From: Rhodoblastus sp052145335
Lineage (GTDB): Bacteria > Pseudomonadota > Alphaproteobacteria > Rhizobiales > Beijerinckiaceae
Direction: 5' to 3'
NCBI RefSeq assembly: GCF_052145335.1
Contig: NZ_JBKQOU010000091.1
Coordinates: forward strand, 49,540 to 113,539
DNA length: 64,000 nt
The position numbers and the translations under genes are program-made. This document shows, piece by piece, positions 53,366 to 62,259 of this stretch (positions are counted from its first letter, which is position 1; each line of letters starts with the position of its first letter). The notes under the pieces are model-generated. The model had not been told where the DNA came from. It worked only from the letters and a program-made list of their open reading frames with translations, and searched no databases.

Positions 53366-53806
53366 CTAAAGCGCCTTGCTGAGAAAAGTCCGCGCCGCGC
53401 CGGGGGGGAAATTTTCGATTCGTCCGGCGATGGCAAAGCCGCATTTGAGATAGAAATCCATCGCGCCCGCTTCGAACGTGTCGAGATAGAGCCCGACGCA
53501 GGCGTTTTCGCGGGCGAAATTTTCCACCTCTGCGAGGAGGGCGCGGCCAAGGCCGTTGCGGCGCCAGCCCGGCGCCAGGTAGAACTGGCTGACATAAAGC
53601 CAGCGCCAGTGCATCACGCCGTTGACGCCCCCGATCCAGTCGCCGTTTTCATCGCGCGCCGCCAGTGTGAAGAGTTTTTCGTCGCGAGGGCCATGGTTTC
53701 CGGCGATTTCCCGCCCGAGACGCGCCGAAACCAGTTTTGACGCCTCGCTTCCGGGGACTTCTCTTGCAATATGAAAAGGCTTGGTCCGGACATTTTTTTT
53801 TGTCAT
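53366..53806 (-). CDS. GNAT family N-acetyltransferase
   Basis: A 146-residue protein with the GNAT core: LAARDENGDWIGGVNGVMH, YVSQFYLAPGWRRNGLGRALLAEVENFAREN (the RxxGxG/A acetyl-CoA loop as WRRNGLGRAL) and LDTFEAGAMDFYLKCGFAIAGR. The substrate is unknown. I start at 53806. The divergent deacetylase starts only ten bases away, so the two starts share almost no promoter space; the longer frame to 53881 would overlap it. Confidence 0.87.
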   Translation of the reverse strand: MTKKNVRTKPFHIAREVPGSEASKLVSARLGREIAGNHGPRDEKLFTLAARDENGDWIGGVNGVMHWRWLYVSQFYLAPGWRRNGLGRALLAEVENFARENACVGLYLDTFEAGAMDFYLKCGFAIAGRIENFPPGAARTFLSKAL

Positions 53807-53816
53807 TGATCCACGC

Positions 53817-54800
53817 ATGAATAAAGCTTTGGCTCTCCTGCTCGCACTCTGGCCGCTCGCCGCCACCGGCGCAAGGGCCACCGATCGCCCATCCCCGGCA
53901 AAGGTCGAGGCTCCGCTGGGCGCACCCTTGCAGCCCCTGCAGCGGGTGGAAGATTATCGGGTGATCCTGAAAACCTGCAGCGCGGCGGGGAAGCAGAGGG
54001 TGGCCGTCCGCGAAATGCGCGTCGGCGGCGAAAAGCTGCTGCTGACGGTGGATCCCCAAACCCTCGCTGCAAGCCTGGAGTACGCCGACGGCTCGGACTG
54101 CAGCGAGGCGCAAGGAACGAGCCGCTTTCTCGAACTGGTCGATCATTACGCTGCGGACATGGGAAAACAACCGAGCGCTGGCGCGACCTGGCTGGAAAAC
54201 GCCGGCCTTAAACACGGCCGCGGCGAAGGCGCCTATCTCACCGGCGATCTTTGTCCCTCGCGCAAGCCGTTGGACCGGGCATTCCTGCAATCGCTCGAAA
54301 AGCCGGGCGAAGCCGCCCCCGTCGCCCTGGCGGTCTCCGGCCTGTGGCTCACGCATCATCCGGCGGATTTCGCCTGGCTGCGGCGGGAAAAAGCGGAAGG
54401 CCGGCTGGCGATCACTTTCGTCAACCATTCCTATAGCCATCCTTACCGTCCGGGACTGCCCGACGGACAGAATTTCCTGCTTGAGCCGGGGCTGGACAAA
54501 GACCGCGAAGTCCTCGATCTGGAGCGGCTGCTGATCGCCAATGGCGAGACGCCTTCGGTGTTCTTCCGCTTCCCCGGCCTGATTTCCGACCGCGAGTGGA
54601 TGGCGACGCTGCGGCGCGACCATCTGATTCCGCTCGGCTCCGACGCCTGGCTGGCGGTTTCGCCGGCAAAACCGCCTGGCGGGGCCATCCTGCTGGTCCA
54701 CGCCAATGGCAATGAGCCTTTCGGGCTGAACAGATTCGATAGCCTGAGGCAAAAGGGAGAGCTGCCAAAGCCTTTCCGCCCGATCAACGAAGCGCCGTAA
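53817..54800 (+). CDS. Polysaccharide deacetylase family protein, secreted
   Basis: A 327-residue protein with a signal peptide (MNKALALLLALWPLAATGARA). The NodB-like fold keeps NHSYSHP, the metal-binding His pair, and VFFRFPG with the Arg-Phe-Pro motif; a LGSDAWL/LLVHAN end resembles LLHD motifs. The first catalytic Asp region (TVDPQ/AVSGLW) is unclear, so it may be divergent. It could trim a cell-wall polymer. Its 3' end overlaps the convergent esterase gene by 17 bases. Confidence 0.75.
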   Translation: MNKALALLLALWPLAATGARATDRPSPAKVEAPLGAPLQPLQRVEDYRVILKTCSAAGKQRVAVREMRVGGEKLLLTVDPQTLAASLEYADGSDCSEAQGTSRFLELVDHYAADMGKQPSAGATWLENAGLKHGRGEGAYLTGDLCPSRKPLDRAFLQSLEKPGEAAPVALAVSGLWLTHHPADFAWLRREKAEGRLAITFVNHSYSHPYRPGLPDGQNFLLEPGLDKDREVLDLERLLIANGETPSVFFRFPGLISDREWMATLRRDHLIPLGSDAWLAVSPAKPPGGAILLVHANGNEPFGLNRFDSLRQKGELPKPFRPINEAP

Positions 54801-55698
54801 CCTTCGCCTCGCCAAGCGCTTGATCCATGAAGGCGATGCTGTCGTCGAGAACCGGCGCGCGCCAGCGGAAAGGCCGCGACAAAGTCAGCAAAAGGCCGAC
54901 ATGGCCGAGCCCCGGATAGAGTTTGTTCTCGACAAAAACGCCTTTCGCGCGCAAGGCGCTGGCCAGATCGTCGGCGTTGAAGGCGGCGACGACCTGATCG
55001 TTGGCGCCGCGCGAAAAGAACATCGGCGGCGTCTCGGCCGAGGCGAAGGCCACGGGACGCGCGCGGTCCGGATTTGCGGCGGCGGCGGCGAAAATTTTAC
55101 GCGTGCGCGGCCAGGTGGTCGGATCGAACGAATAGGGTCCAGCCAGTCCCACCACGGCTGCGGGCGGCGGCGCGTCCGGCGCGGCTTCGGCCAGATAACG
55201 CTTGTCGAGCGCCAGAAGCGCCGCGATATAGCCGCCGGCGGAATGGCCCATCAGCACGATCCGCCGCTTTTCGGCGCCGGTGGCCAGGTTTTTCGCCACA
55301 TAGGCATAGGCCAGCGCCGCATCCTCCATGAAGGCGGGAAAGACGGATTGGGGATAGAGCCGGTAGTCCGGAATCACCGCGGTATAGCCCTGCGCCGCCA
55401 AAGCCGCGCCGATGAAGCGGTAAGTGGCGCGCTCGCCCCGGCGCCAGCCGCCGCCGTAAAAGAACATGACGATGGCCTTGCGGTCGGCCTCCGGCGCCGG
55501 ACGATAGATGTCGAGCTTCTGCCGTGGCCCTGGGCCATAGGCGACGGCCCGCGTGATCGCGACGTTTTTTTCGCTGACCATGGCGTTGAACAATACGCCT
55601 GGCAGGCGCCATTCGGTGTCGGTTCGCGCGCCAGCCTCGGCATAAGCCGCTATCGCGCTCATCAAGGCGATGCCTACGACCACCGTTTTCTTCGACAT
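54784..55698 (-). CDS. Alpha/beta hydrolase, carboxylesterase-like, secreted
   Basis: A 304-residue hydrolase with a signal-like N-terminus (VVVGIALMSAIAAYAEAGA). The fold is that of esterase/feruloyl-type lipases: MFFYGGGWRRGE is the HGGGW-type oxyanion motif with Tyr replacing His, nucleophile Ser in MGHSAGGYIAA, acid and His in ANDQVV and GLGHVGLL. GGGGAG precedes the ATG at 55698. Confidence 0.88.
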   Translation of the reverse strand: MSKKTVVVGIALMSAIAAYAEAGARTDTEWRLPGVLFNAMVSEKNVAITRAVAYGPGPRQKLDIYRPAPEADRKAIVMFFYGGGWRRGERATYRFIGAALAAQGYTAVIPDYRLYPQSVFPAFMEDAALAYAYVAKNLATGAEKRRIVLMGHSAGGYIAALLALDKRYLAEAAPDAPPPAAVVGLAGPYSFDPTTWPRTRKIFAAAAANPDRARPVAFASAETPPMFFSRGANDQVVAAFNADDLASALRAKGVFVENKLYPGLGHVGLLLTLSRPFRWRAPVLDDSIAFMDQALGEAKVTALR

Positions 55699-55888
55699 GC
55701 GACTCCCCATCCCTCAAGCTTGAGAAGGTGCTCCCTTCCTTACTTGCAGCCGGCGTAAAAGTTTCATCAAGGCCACGCCCCCGGAACGACGCGAGTTCCA
55801 AGGCGTTTGATCGTCAAGGGCGCGAGCTTCGTACGCCATCCCGGGTGCTTGCGGCTCTTTCTTCTTCTCCGAGCCACGGAGCCGCGTC

Positions 55889-56053
55889 ATGCTTTACTAT
55901 ACGCTGGTTTTTCTTGTCGTCGCCGTAATCGCCGGCGCCCTCGGCTTTGGCGGCGTCGCCTCCGCTTCGTCCTCCATCGCGCGAATCCTTTTCGGCCTGT
56001 TCCTGATACTTTTCCTGGTTTCGCTGGTCATGCAACTGGTCGGGCGCTCCTGA
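55889..56053 (+). CDS. DUF1328 small membrane protein (YtjA-like)
   Basis: A 54-residue protein with two hydrophobic helices, MLYYTLVFLVVAVIAGALGFGG and ARILFGLFLILFLVSLVMQL, the normal form of DUF1328. CGGAG is eight bases before the ATG. The function is unknown; relatives are stress-linked in some species. It is shorter than most ORF cutoffs and could be missed. Confidence 0.9.
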   Translation: MLYYTLVFLVVAVIAGALGFGGVASASSSIARILFGLFLILFLVSLVMQLVGRS

Positions 56054-56145
56054 GCCTCGCGGCGGTTGGGCGTCGCCGCCGGTCCGCGCCCGCTATAATG
56101 CCGCCGTCGTCCCTGGGTATTCAAGCGGCGACGAAGGGAATGCGC

Positions 56146-57654
56146 ATGATAAAAAATGTCGACAAGCGCCTTCTCGGTTACAATGTCCTGCTGGCGGCGG
56201 CGGCAGCGGCGATCCTGTTGTGGATTTCGGTCAAGGCCAATGAATATGCGCTGAAGGTTCAGGAGGACCTGCGCCAGGCGACCGCTGTGGCGAAAGCCGA
56301 TCGCGAACTGGCCGATCTCATGGAGACCATTCTCGAGGCCGAAACGGGGCAGCGCGGCTATCTTCTGACGCGAAAGGATTCCTTTCTGGCTGATCTTGCC
56401 GCCGCCAGGGAAAAGGCTTTGGCCACTGTCACCGACTATCGCAGCCTGCGCTCCGAGCTTGGCGAGGCCGCCCCCGCCATCGATGCGTCGCTGCGCGACG
56501 AGGTCGAGGCGAAATTCGCGGAGCTGGCCAGGACGGTCGATCTCGCCCGCGCCGGTGACGTCGAGGCCGCCTTGGATATCGTGCGGGGGGGAACCGGCGC
56601 CGAGGCGAAGCTGCGGATCAGGGCGGCGGTGAATGAAGCGCGGGAAAAACTCGGCGAGGTCCGCCTTCATTATCGTGACGAATTGAGCGTGACGGCGGCA
56701 GAGCTGCGCTGGACCAATCTGGAAGGCGCGTTCGGCATTCTGGCGCTGTCCATATTGTCCATCGGCGCCATGGCCTGGCACAATCGCCAGCTGCTCCATG
56801 CGCGGAGCGATCTGCGCGAAGCCAACCAGCAGCTCGAAGCCCGTGTGGCCGAGCGCACCCGCCAGCTCGTGCGTTCGAATGAGGAAATCCAGCGCTACAC
56901 CCATATCGTCGGCCACGACCTGCGCGCGCCGTTGATCAATATCATGGGTTTTACGCGCGAACTGGAAAATGCCGGCCAGGTGCTCAAAGCCTATGTCGAC
57001 GCCGAACGCGCCGGAGCGCCGTTCAAGCGGATGAAGGAAGTTTACGCCGCCGTCGACGAAGACGGGCCGGAGGCCTTGCGCTTCATCCAATCCTCTCTGG
57101 CGCGGATGGATGCGCTCATTACCGCCATTCTGCAATTGTCCCGGCTGGGACGCGCGCCCCTGCATCCCCAGCGCATCGATATGCGCGAACTGGTCGAGGA
57201 TTGCCTGTCGCAAATCCGGCGCCGGCTGGTGGAGAGCGGCGGCGAGGCGACCATCGTGGCGCCCCTGCCCGACATCGTCAGCGACGCCAATGCGGTGAAG
57301 CAGATTTTCACCAACCTCTTCGACAATGCGGTGAAATATTTCGCCCGCGACCGCGCCGGACAAATCACGATCAGCGGCGAGGGACGCGGCGCGCTGGCCT
57401 GGTTCGAAATCCGCGACAATGGAAGAGGGGTCGCGCCAAAGGACCAGGAGCGTATTTTCGACCTGTTCCGCCGCGCCGGCGCGCAGGATCGACCCGGCGA
57501 AGGCGTTGGTCTCGCCCATGTCCGCTCGCTGGTGCGCCGGCTCGGAGGCGAAATAAACGTCGAATCGGATGGCGTTTCGGGCTCGGTGTTCCGCTTCTCT
57601 CTGGCTCGCAATCTCGACACGATCATCGACCAAAATCGCGATGTGGCGAAATGA
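56146..57654 (+). CDS. Sensor histidine kinase with CHASE3 domain
   Basis: A 502-residue membrane kinase. One N-terminal helix, then a CHASE3 sensor domain (AETGQRGYLLT) and a second helix near residue 195. HisKA follows with His257 in YTHIVGHDLRAPLINIMGF and HATPase with NLFDNAVKYFA, RDNGRGV and GVGLAHVRSL. The kinase core resembles that of cyanobacterial phytochromes, but no photosensory domain is present. The start at 56146 has AAGGGA six bases upstream. The receiver gene overlaps its stop. Confidence 0.93.
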   Translation: MIKNVDKRLLGYNVLLAAAAAAILLWISVKANEYALKVQEDLRQATAVAKADRELADLMETILEAETGQRGYLLTRKDSFLADLAAAREKALATVTDYRSLRSELGEAAPAIDASLRDEVEAKFAELARTVDLARAGDVEAALDIVRGGTGAEAKLRIRAAVNEAREKLGEVRLHYRDELSVTAAELRWTNLEGAFGILALSILSIGAMAWHNRQLLHARSDLREANQQLEARVAERTRQLVRSNEEIQRYTHIVGHDLRAPLINIMGFTRELENAGQVLKAYVDAERAGAPFKRMKEVYAAVDEDGPEALRFIQSSLARMDALITAILQLSRLGRAPLHPQRIDMRELVEDCLSQIRRRLVESGGEATIVAPLPDIVSDANAVKQIFTNLFDNAVKYFARDRAGQITISGEGRGALAWFEIRDNGRGVAPKDQERIFDLFRRAGAQDRPGEGVGLAHVRSLVRRLGGEINVESDGVSGSVFRFSLARNLDTIIDQNRDVAK

Positions 57655-58100
57655 TGAACATCAGGGACGAAAAGCCGGTTTTGATCGTCATGATCGAGGA
57701 TGACGAAGGTCATGCGCGACTGATCGAGAAACATATCAGGCGCGCCGGCGTGAGCAACGACATCGCCTGCTTCCGCGACGGCGCCAGCGCGCTGGCCTTC
57801 CTGTTCGGCGAGGGCTGCGGGCGGAAGAAATCCGGCGCGCCGTGCCTTATCCTGCTCGATCTGAACCTGCCGGACATGACCGGGATCGACATCCTCGCCC
57901 GGATCAAAGGCGACGCCCATCTGCGCCGCTCTCCCGCCATCGTCCTGACCACCGCCGACGACCAGCGCGAAATCCAGCGCTGCTACGATCTCGGCGCAAA
58001 CGCCTTCATCACCAAGCCGCTGGTCTATGAAAACTTCGCACACGCCATCCGGCAGCTTGGGTTGTTCTTGTCCGTCATGCAGGTTCCGGAGGTCGATTGA
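57651..58100 (+). CDS. Single-domain response regulator (Rcp1-like)
   Basis: A 149-residue receiver with acidic pocket MIEDDEGHARLI, phospho-site Asp70 in LILLDLNLPDMTG, Thr in VVLTTADD-type text and Lys in ITKPLVYENF. There is no output domain, so it probably acts by protein contact, as Rcp1 does for phytochrome kinases. Its ATG overlaps the kinase stop (ATGA), the strongest sign that the kinase 56146-57654 is its partner. A second kinase gene follows directly. Confidence 0.92.
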   Translation: MMNIRDEKPVLIVMIEDDEGHARLIEKHIRRAGVSNDIACFRDGASALAFLFGEGCGRKKSGAPCLILLDLNLPDMTGIDILARIKGDAHLRRSPAIVLTTADDQREIQRCYDLGANAFITKPLVYENFAHAIRQLGLFLSVMQVPEVD

Positions 58101-58101
58101 C

Positions 58102-59154
58102 ATGTCCTATGGCGCAGAGGCCAACGATCCCATCCGGGTGCTTTATATCGACGACGATCCCGGCTTCGCCGCCTTGGCGCAGAGGGCGCTGTCAAAGCGC
58201 GGACACGAGGTCGCGCACGCGCAGAGCGGGAGCGAGGGCCTGGCGCTTCTCGCACAAGGCGGCGTCGACGTGATTGCGCTCGATCACACGCTGGAAGGCG
58301 AGACCGGATTTGACGTGCTTTGCCAGTTAGGGCCGCGCGGGGCGAGGCCGCCTGTCGTCTATGTCACCGCCGCCAGGGACGCCAAGACTGCGATCCAGGC
58401 GATCCACGCCGGCGCCGACGAATATGTCGTCAAGGACATGGACGGGGCGTTTTTCGAATTGCTGGCCGTCGCCATCGAACAGGTTCTCGATCGATGGCGC
58501 TGGCAAAGGCTGCGCGAGCGCAACGAGAAGGAAGTCCGCGCGGCCCGCGACCGCGCCGAGACCCTGCTTCGCGAGGTCAACCATCGCATCGCCAACAGTC
58601 TCGCCCTCGCCGCCGCCATGGTCCGGATGCAGGCCAGCGCCCTGTCGGATCCCGCCGCCATCGCGGCTTTGCACGAAACGCAGCGGCGCATCGTCGCCAT
58701 AGCCAGTGTCCATCGCCGGCTTTACGTCTCGGACCAGCTCGGTCTGGTCGAAATCGACGATTATCTTGGGCATTTGACAGCGGAACTGGCGGAATCCCTG
58801 CGCGACAGCGATCATGACCATCGTGTCGAGCTGAACGCCGAAAAATTCGTCGTTCCCACCGACAAGGCGGTTTCGCTTGGCGTCATCGTCGGAGAACTGG
58901 TCACCAACTCCTTCAAATACGCCTATCCGCCGCAGCAGAAGGGTGTGATCCGCGTCTCCGTCGGCGGGACCGCCGAAGGCGGTTTTCTCAACGTGGAGGA
59001 TGACGGCAAGGGTTTCGATCCCGCCGAGCGGAGCAAGGGCACCGGACTGGGGTCGAAAATCCTCGTGGCGATGACCCGGACGCTGGGCGCAACCTGCACA
59101 CGAGATGTCTCGCCGAACGGCGTGCGGACCCGGCTCGAATTTCCGCTGCCGTAA
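58102..59154 (+). CDS. REC-fused histidine kinase of the HisKA_2/HWE type
   Basis: A 350-residue protein: N-terminal receiver with Asp61 in VIALDHTLEGE, linker helix (residues ~120-155), and a HisKA_2-type dimerisation region with phospho-His161 in REVNHRIANSLALAAAMV. The ATPase has GELVTNSFKYAYP and GTGLGSKIL. GGAGG precedes the ATG at ten bases. A receiver placed before a kinase implies phosphorylation of this protein by another kinase, most simply the CHASE3 one. The target of its own His is unclear. Confidence 0.9.
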   Translation: MSYGAEANDPIRVLYIDDDPGFAALAQRALSKRGHEVAHAQSGSEGLALLAQGGVDVIALDHTLEGETGFDVLCQLGPRGARPPVVYVTAARDAKTAIQAIHAGADEYVVKDMDGAFFELLAVAIEQVLDRWRWQRLRERNEKEVRAARDRAETLLREVNHRIANSLALAAAMVRMQASALSDPAAIAALHETQRRIVAIASVHRRLYVSDQLGLVEIDDYLGHLTAELAESLRDSDHDHRVELNAEKFVVPTDKAVSLGVIVGELVTNSFKYAYPPQQKGVIRVSVGGTAEGGFLNVEDDGKGFDPAERSKGTGLGSKILVAMTRTLGATCTRDVSPNGVRTRLEFPLP

Positions 59155-59226
59155 AAATCCATATGCCCTCCGATCCGGTTCAACCGGATCGGAAAAGGCC
59201 ATGAGTTTTCGTATTCGCAAACGCTT

Positions 59227-59523
59227 TCAGCCGCAGGCGATGACTTTCTTTTTGGCGCGTTCGCCGCTCGCCGGCTGCCGGTCGGGATTGGCCTGGACTT
59301 TGCCGGAGGACTCGGCGGAATCGTCTTCTTCACGCGGCGCCAGCAGGCAACTTTCGGGAACCGCGCTTTCTATCACCGTCGCCAAAACGATCGGGGCCGG
59401 CCCTTCCGCCCGCGCCGGCCGCGGTCTTTGCGAACGCGCGGACTGTCCCGCCAACCCGCCCATCGCGGCGCCGAGCGCCAGAACCATTAAAATACGAAAT
59501 ACCGGTCGATTATGCCCCCGCAT
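59227..59523 (-). CDS. Small exported protein, unknown
   Basis: A 98-residue protein with an N-terminal hydrophobic segment (ILMVLALGAAMGGLAG), then a variable region and a low-complexity Glu/Ser/Ala middle (PREEDDSAESS). GGGGAGG precedes the chosen ATG at 59523. Two Cys occur, one in the last residues. I recognise no family. It is convergent with the preceding kinase gene and 211 bases from the divergent phytochrome-like gene. Confidence 0.5.
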   Translation of the reverse strand: MRGHNRPVFRILMVLALGAAMGGLAGQSARSQRPRPARAEGPAPIVLATVIESAVPESCLLAPREEDDSAESSGKVQANPDRQPASGERAKKKVIACG

Positions 59524-59734
59524 GGCCATCCTCCCCTTCGAGCCCCGTTCGACTGAACTGCGCCGCGCTCGAATTTCGTCCCACGCTTTGCGCGCCAGGA
59601 GGCCGTTCCTTCGGCTGCAATTGCTTCAACCCGGCCATTGACGCCTCAACCAGACGGCGCGACAAAAGTTCCGGACAAAAGGCTTCAGGCCGCAGCAAAT
59701 TCTTTTGGCGTCGTCAGCGGGGAGAACGAGGAAC

Positions 59735-61063
59735 ATGGCCGACGCCTTCGTTGATCGCGCGGACGCCATCCAGCCGCACGGATGGCTGATCGTCTGTGAC
59801 GAAACCGCCGCCAAGGTGCGCCGCCACTCGGCCAATCTCTCCGAGCTGTTTCGCTTCTGGATGGAGCCGTTCATTGGCTCCTCCTTGCGCGACATCCTCG
59901 GGCCCGAGGTAACGCATAGTTTGCGCAACGCCTTGTCGCGCAACCCCACGCCGGCCCCCCCGGCCCTGCTGATGGGCGTCCGGTTTCCCGGTTGCGAGGG
60001 CGCCTTCGGCCAACCCACCTTCAACCTGGCCGTTCACGCGACCGATGACGAAACCCTGATCGAAATCGAACAGGCGGCGCCGGAAGGCGACCGTCCGCTG
60101 TTCGACCGGCTGCGAGCGAGCTTCGCGCGGGTCGCCCAAGCCGCCGAGGTCGATAGATTGTTGAAGATTGCAGCGCGTCTGTGCTTTTCCATGTTGCAAT
60201 ACGACCGCGTCGCCGTCTTGCGCTTCGAGTCCGGCGGGCGGCCCGTCGTCGTCGCCGAGCAGAAATCCCCCGACCTGGAATCCTGGGCCGAAGGCGCCTG
60301 CCCTATCGAGAACTTCGCCGAAGCTACCCGCGCAAAATATCTCGCCTCCGGCCTTCGCGTCATCGTCGATGGGGAGGCGGCGCCGTCCAAAATTCTCGCG
60401 GGGCCGGACGCAGCGCCCCTCGACCTGAAATTTGCGTTCCTCTCCGCCGCCAGCCCCGACGAGCGCGAGACCTTGCGCCGCAGCGGCGCCGTCGCCGCCC
60501 TCGCAGTGGCGCTGGTCGTCGAGGACGAGTTATGGGGCCTGATCCTCTGTCAGAACCAGGAGCCGCGTCATCCGGCGATGGATCTGCGAGCCGTCGCCGA
60601 ATTGTTCGGCCAATATGTTTCTCTGCGCCTGCAACTTTTATTGCAGCGGCGCTCCGGAGAGGATCGCGCCGAAGGGCGTGCGACGACGGCCAAGGGCGCG
60701 GCCAAGGGTATGCGCGTGCTGATCGTCGAGGATCAGGCCTTGATCGCGATGGATCTTGAAGCCTCGCTGAACGAGAATGGCGCCGTCGTCGCAAGCGTCT
60801 GCTCCTCGGCGGCCCAGGCGCTGCAGGCGCTGGAAGGCGCGGCGATCGACGCGGCGATTCTCGATTTGAATCTCGTCGGCGAAACCTCTCTCGCCGTCGC
60901 CGAGGCTCTGGAAAAACGCGGAATCCCCTTCATTTTCGCCACCGGCCAGAGTGACGAAACAACTATGCCGCCGCGTTTCGCCGGCAAGGCCATGACCCGC
61001 AAACCCTATAACGTAAAACAGATCATGGCGGCGTTAGCCGTGGCCCTGGCGGGTCGGGAGTAA
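59735..61063 (+). CDS. Phytochrome-like PAS-GAF-REC protein without bilin-binding residues
   Basis: A 442-residue protein. It begins DAIQPHGWLIVCDE, the PAS_2 entry of bacteriophytochromes, and continues with a GAF domain (YDRVAVLRFESGGRPVVVAEQ, LWGLILCQNQEP). No Cys precedes IQPHG. The bilin pocket signs I recall (PASDIP, LDLSHA, CHH) read PIENFA, LDLKFA and CQN. A C-terminal receiver replaces the PHY and kinase domains, with predicted Asp377 (AAILDLNLVG) and Lys in RKPY. GAGGA precedes the ATG. It probably signals without a chromophore, perhaps as a phospho-acceptor for the kinases upstream. Confidence 0.85.
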   Translation: MADAFVDRADAIQPHGWLIVCDETAAKVRRHSANLSELFRFWMEPFIGSSLRDILGPEVTHSLRNALSRNPTPAPPALLMGVRFPGCEGAFGQPTFNLAVHATDDETLIEIEQAAPEGDRPLFDRLRASFARVAQAAEVDRLLKIAARLCFSMLQYDRVAVLRFESGGRPVVVAEQKSPDLESWAEGACPIENFAEATRAKYLASGLRVIVDGEAAPSKILAGPDAAPLDLKFAFLSAASPDERETLRRSGAVAALAVALVVEDELWGLILCQNQEPRHPAMDLRAVAELFGQYVSLRLQLLLQRRSGEDRAEGRATTAKGAAKGMRVLIVEDQALIAMDLEASLNENGAVVASVCSSAAQALQALEGAAIDAAILDLNLVGETSLAVAEALEKRGIPFIFATGQSDETTMPPRFAGKAMTRKPYNVKQIMAALAVALAGRE

Positions 61064-61104
61064 CCCCAGTCCCTGGTGACAAAAGCTGGTTGCCCCGAAC
61101 AGCT

Positions 61105-61374
61105 TCAATGCAAGTGGAATTCCGCTCCCACCAACCTCAGCTCCGCCGGCTTTATCAGCTTGGAATGGCCGACGATGACCTGGTGAATCGGCCCCTCGAT
61201 CTTTTCCGTCCAGAATTTGAGGAATTTTTTCAGTTCCGGAAAATCCGGCTGCAGATCATATTGTTGCCAGATGAAGGACTGGATGATCGCGGGGTGATCC
61301 GGCATCCGGTAAAGAATGTTGGCCGTTGTAACGCCATAGCCTTCGAGCTGACGAAGAAAGTCTTTTGAAACCAT
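61105..61374 (-). CDS. usg: Usg family protein
   Basis: An 89-residue protein matching the Usg family: LRQLEGYGVTTANILYRMPDHPAIIQSFIWQQYD, then FPELKKFLKFWTEKIEGPIHQV. Usg is common in alphaproteobacteria and its role is unknown. AAGGAG precedes the ATG at 61374. Confidence 0.9.
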   Translation of the reverse strand: MVSKDFLRQLEGYGVTTANILYRMPDHPAIIQSFIWQQYDLQPDFPELKKFLKFWTEKIEGPIHQVIVGHSKLIKPAELRLVGAEFHLH

Positions 61375-61695
61375 CGAACGTCTCCTTGCCAAGTATTAAG
61401 TGGCAAAAAGGAAAAAAGTTCAATGAATCATATTGTTGGCAGCCATAGCCGGCGAGTGCTGATTGGTTTCCCCGATTTGCGCGAAGCTCGCTTCGGCCGT
61501 ACCAGCAGGCAACCTGACCCGCGCCTTCCCGCTTCAACTTTCGTAGACCGGCGACTACGGCGCGTTCCGCGCCCGCGGCGCTGCAAGGCTGGGCCTCGGT
61601 CGCCGGGCAAGCTCCTCACCTACGGAAAAAACACCGAGACTCCAGGCGGCAAGGCGCCTGAGCGTCAACCATATTCATCCAGCGCCAGGATTTCC
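61375..61695. other. Intergenic region, no gene seen
   Basis: 321 bases between usg and the ychJ-like gene, both on the minus strand. An A-rich run near 61405-61420 lies before usg and may be part of its promoter. No credible reading frame or structured RNA was recognised. Confidence 0.5.
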
Positions 61696-62205
61696 TCAAG
61701 CGCCGCAGCATTTCTTGTATTTCTTGCCCGATCCGCAAGGGCATGGATCGTTGCGGCCGGGTTGCGGCCCCAGCACCACGGGTTCGCTCTTGATGGTCAA
61801 TTCGTCGGCGAATTGCCAGCGCCCGTCCTTGAGAGCGCGGCTGAACAAGGATTTTTCCTTGTGCGCCAGTTTCTTGCCGTCGCGGCTGAAATGGGCGGTG
61901 AAAGTCACCGTGCCGCTGGCGTCGTTTTCCAGACCCTTTTCGGTCTCGACGATATCGAGGCCGAGCCAATTCGATTTCCGCGCCCATTCGGTCGTGGCGT
62001 CGCAGTTGAAATCGGTGCGCTGTTCGGGCGACAGGGTGTCGTAGAGATAATCGATATCGCCCTTGGCGAAGGCGCTGTAGCGCGAGCGCATCAGCGCCTC
62101 GGCCGTGGCGGGGAGTTTTTCGCGGGCCAGATAGGGGCCGCAGCAAGCGGCGAAATCGAGCTTTTCTTGCGCCAGGGCGCGGCAGGGGCAGGTTTCTTGC
62201 GTCAT
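61696..62205 (-). CDS. ychJ: YchJ-like protein with C-terminal SEC-C zinc motif
   Basis: A 169-residue protein with an N-terminal Cys cluster (CPCRA, CCGPYL), an NTF2-like middle (ALMRSRYSAFAKGDIDYLYDTL) and a C-terminal SEC-C motif (NDPCPCGSGKKYKKCCG). The SEC-C part binds zinc and is shared with SecA. The function of YchJ is unknown; the double metal-binding ends suggest a role in protein handling. Confidence 0.92.
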   Translation of the reverse strand: MTQETCPCRALAQEKLDFAACCGPYLAREKLPATAEALMRSRYSAFAKGDIDYLYDTLSPEQRTDFNCDATTEWARKSNWLGLDIVETEKGLENDASGTVTFTAHFSRDGKKLAHKEKSLFSRALKDGRWQFADELTIKSEPVVLGPQPGRNDPCPCGSGKKYKKCCGA

Positions 62206-62259
62206 GGCGCGTAAACTAGCCGATTTTTCACGGGTTGCAATGCCAGGGCGCGCCCTGAA

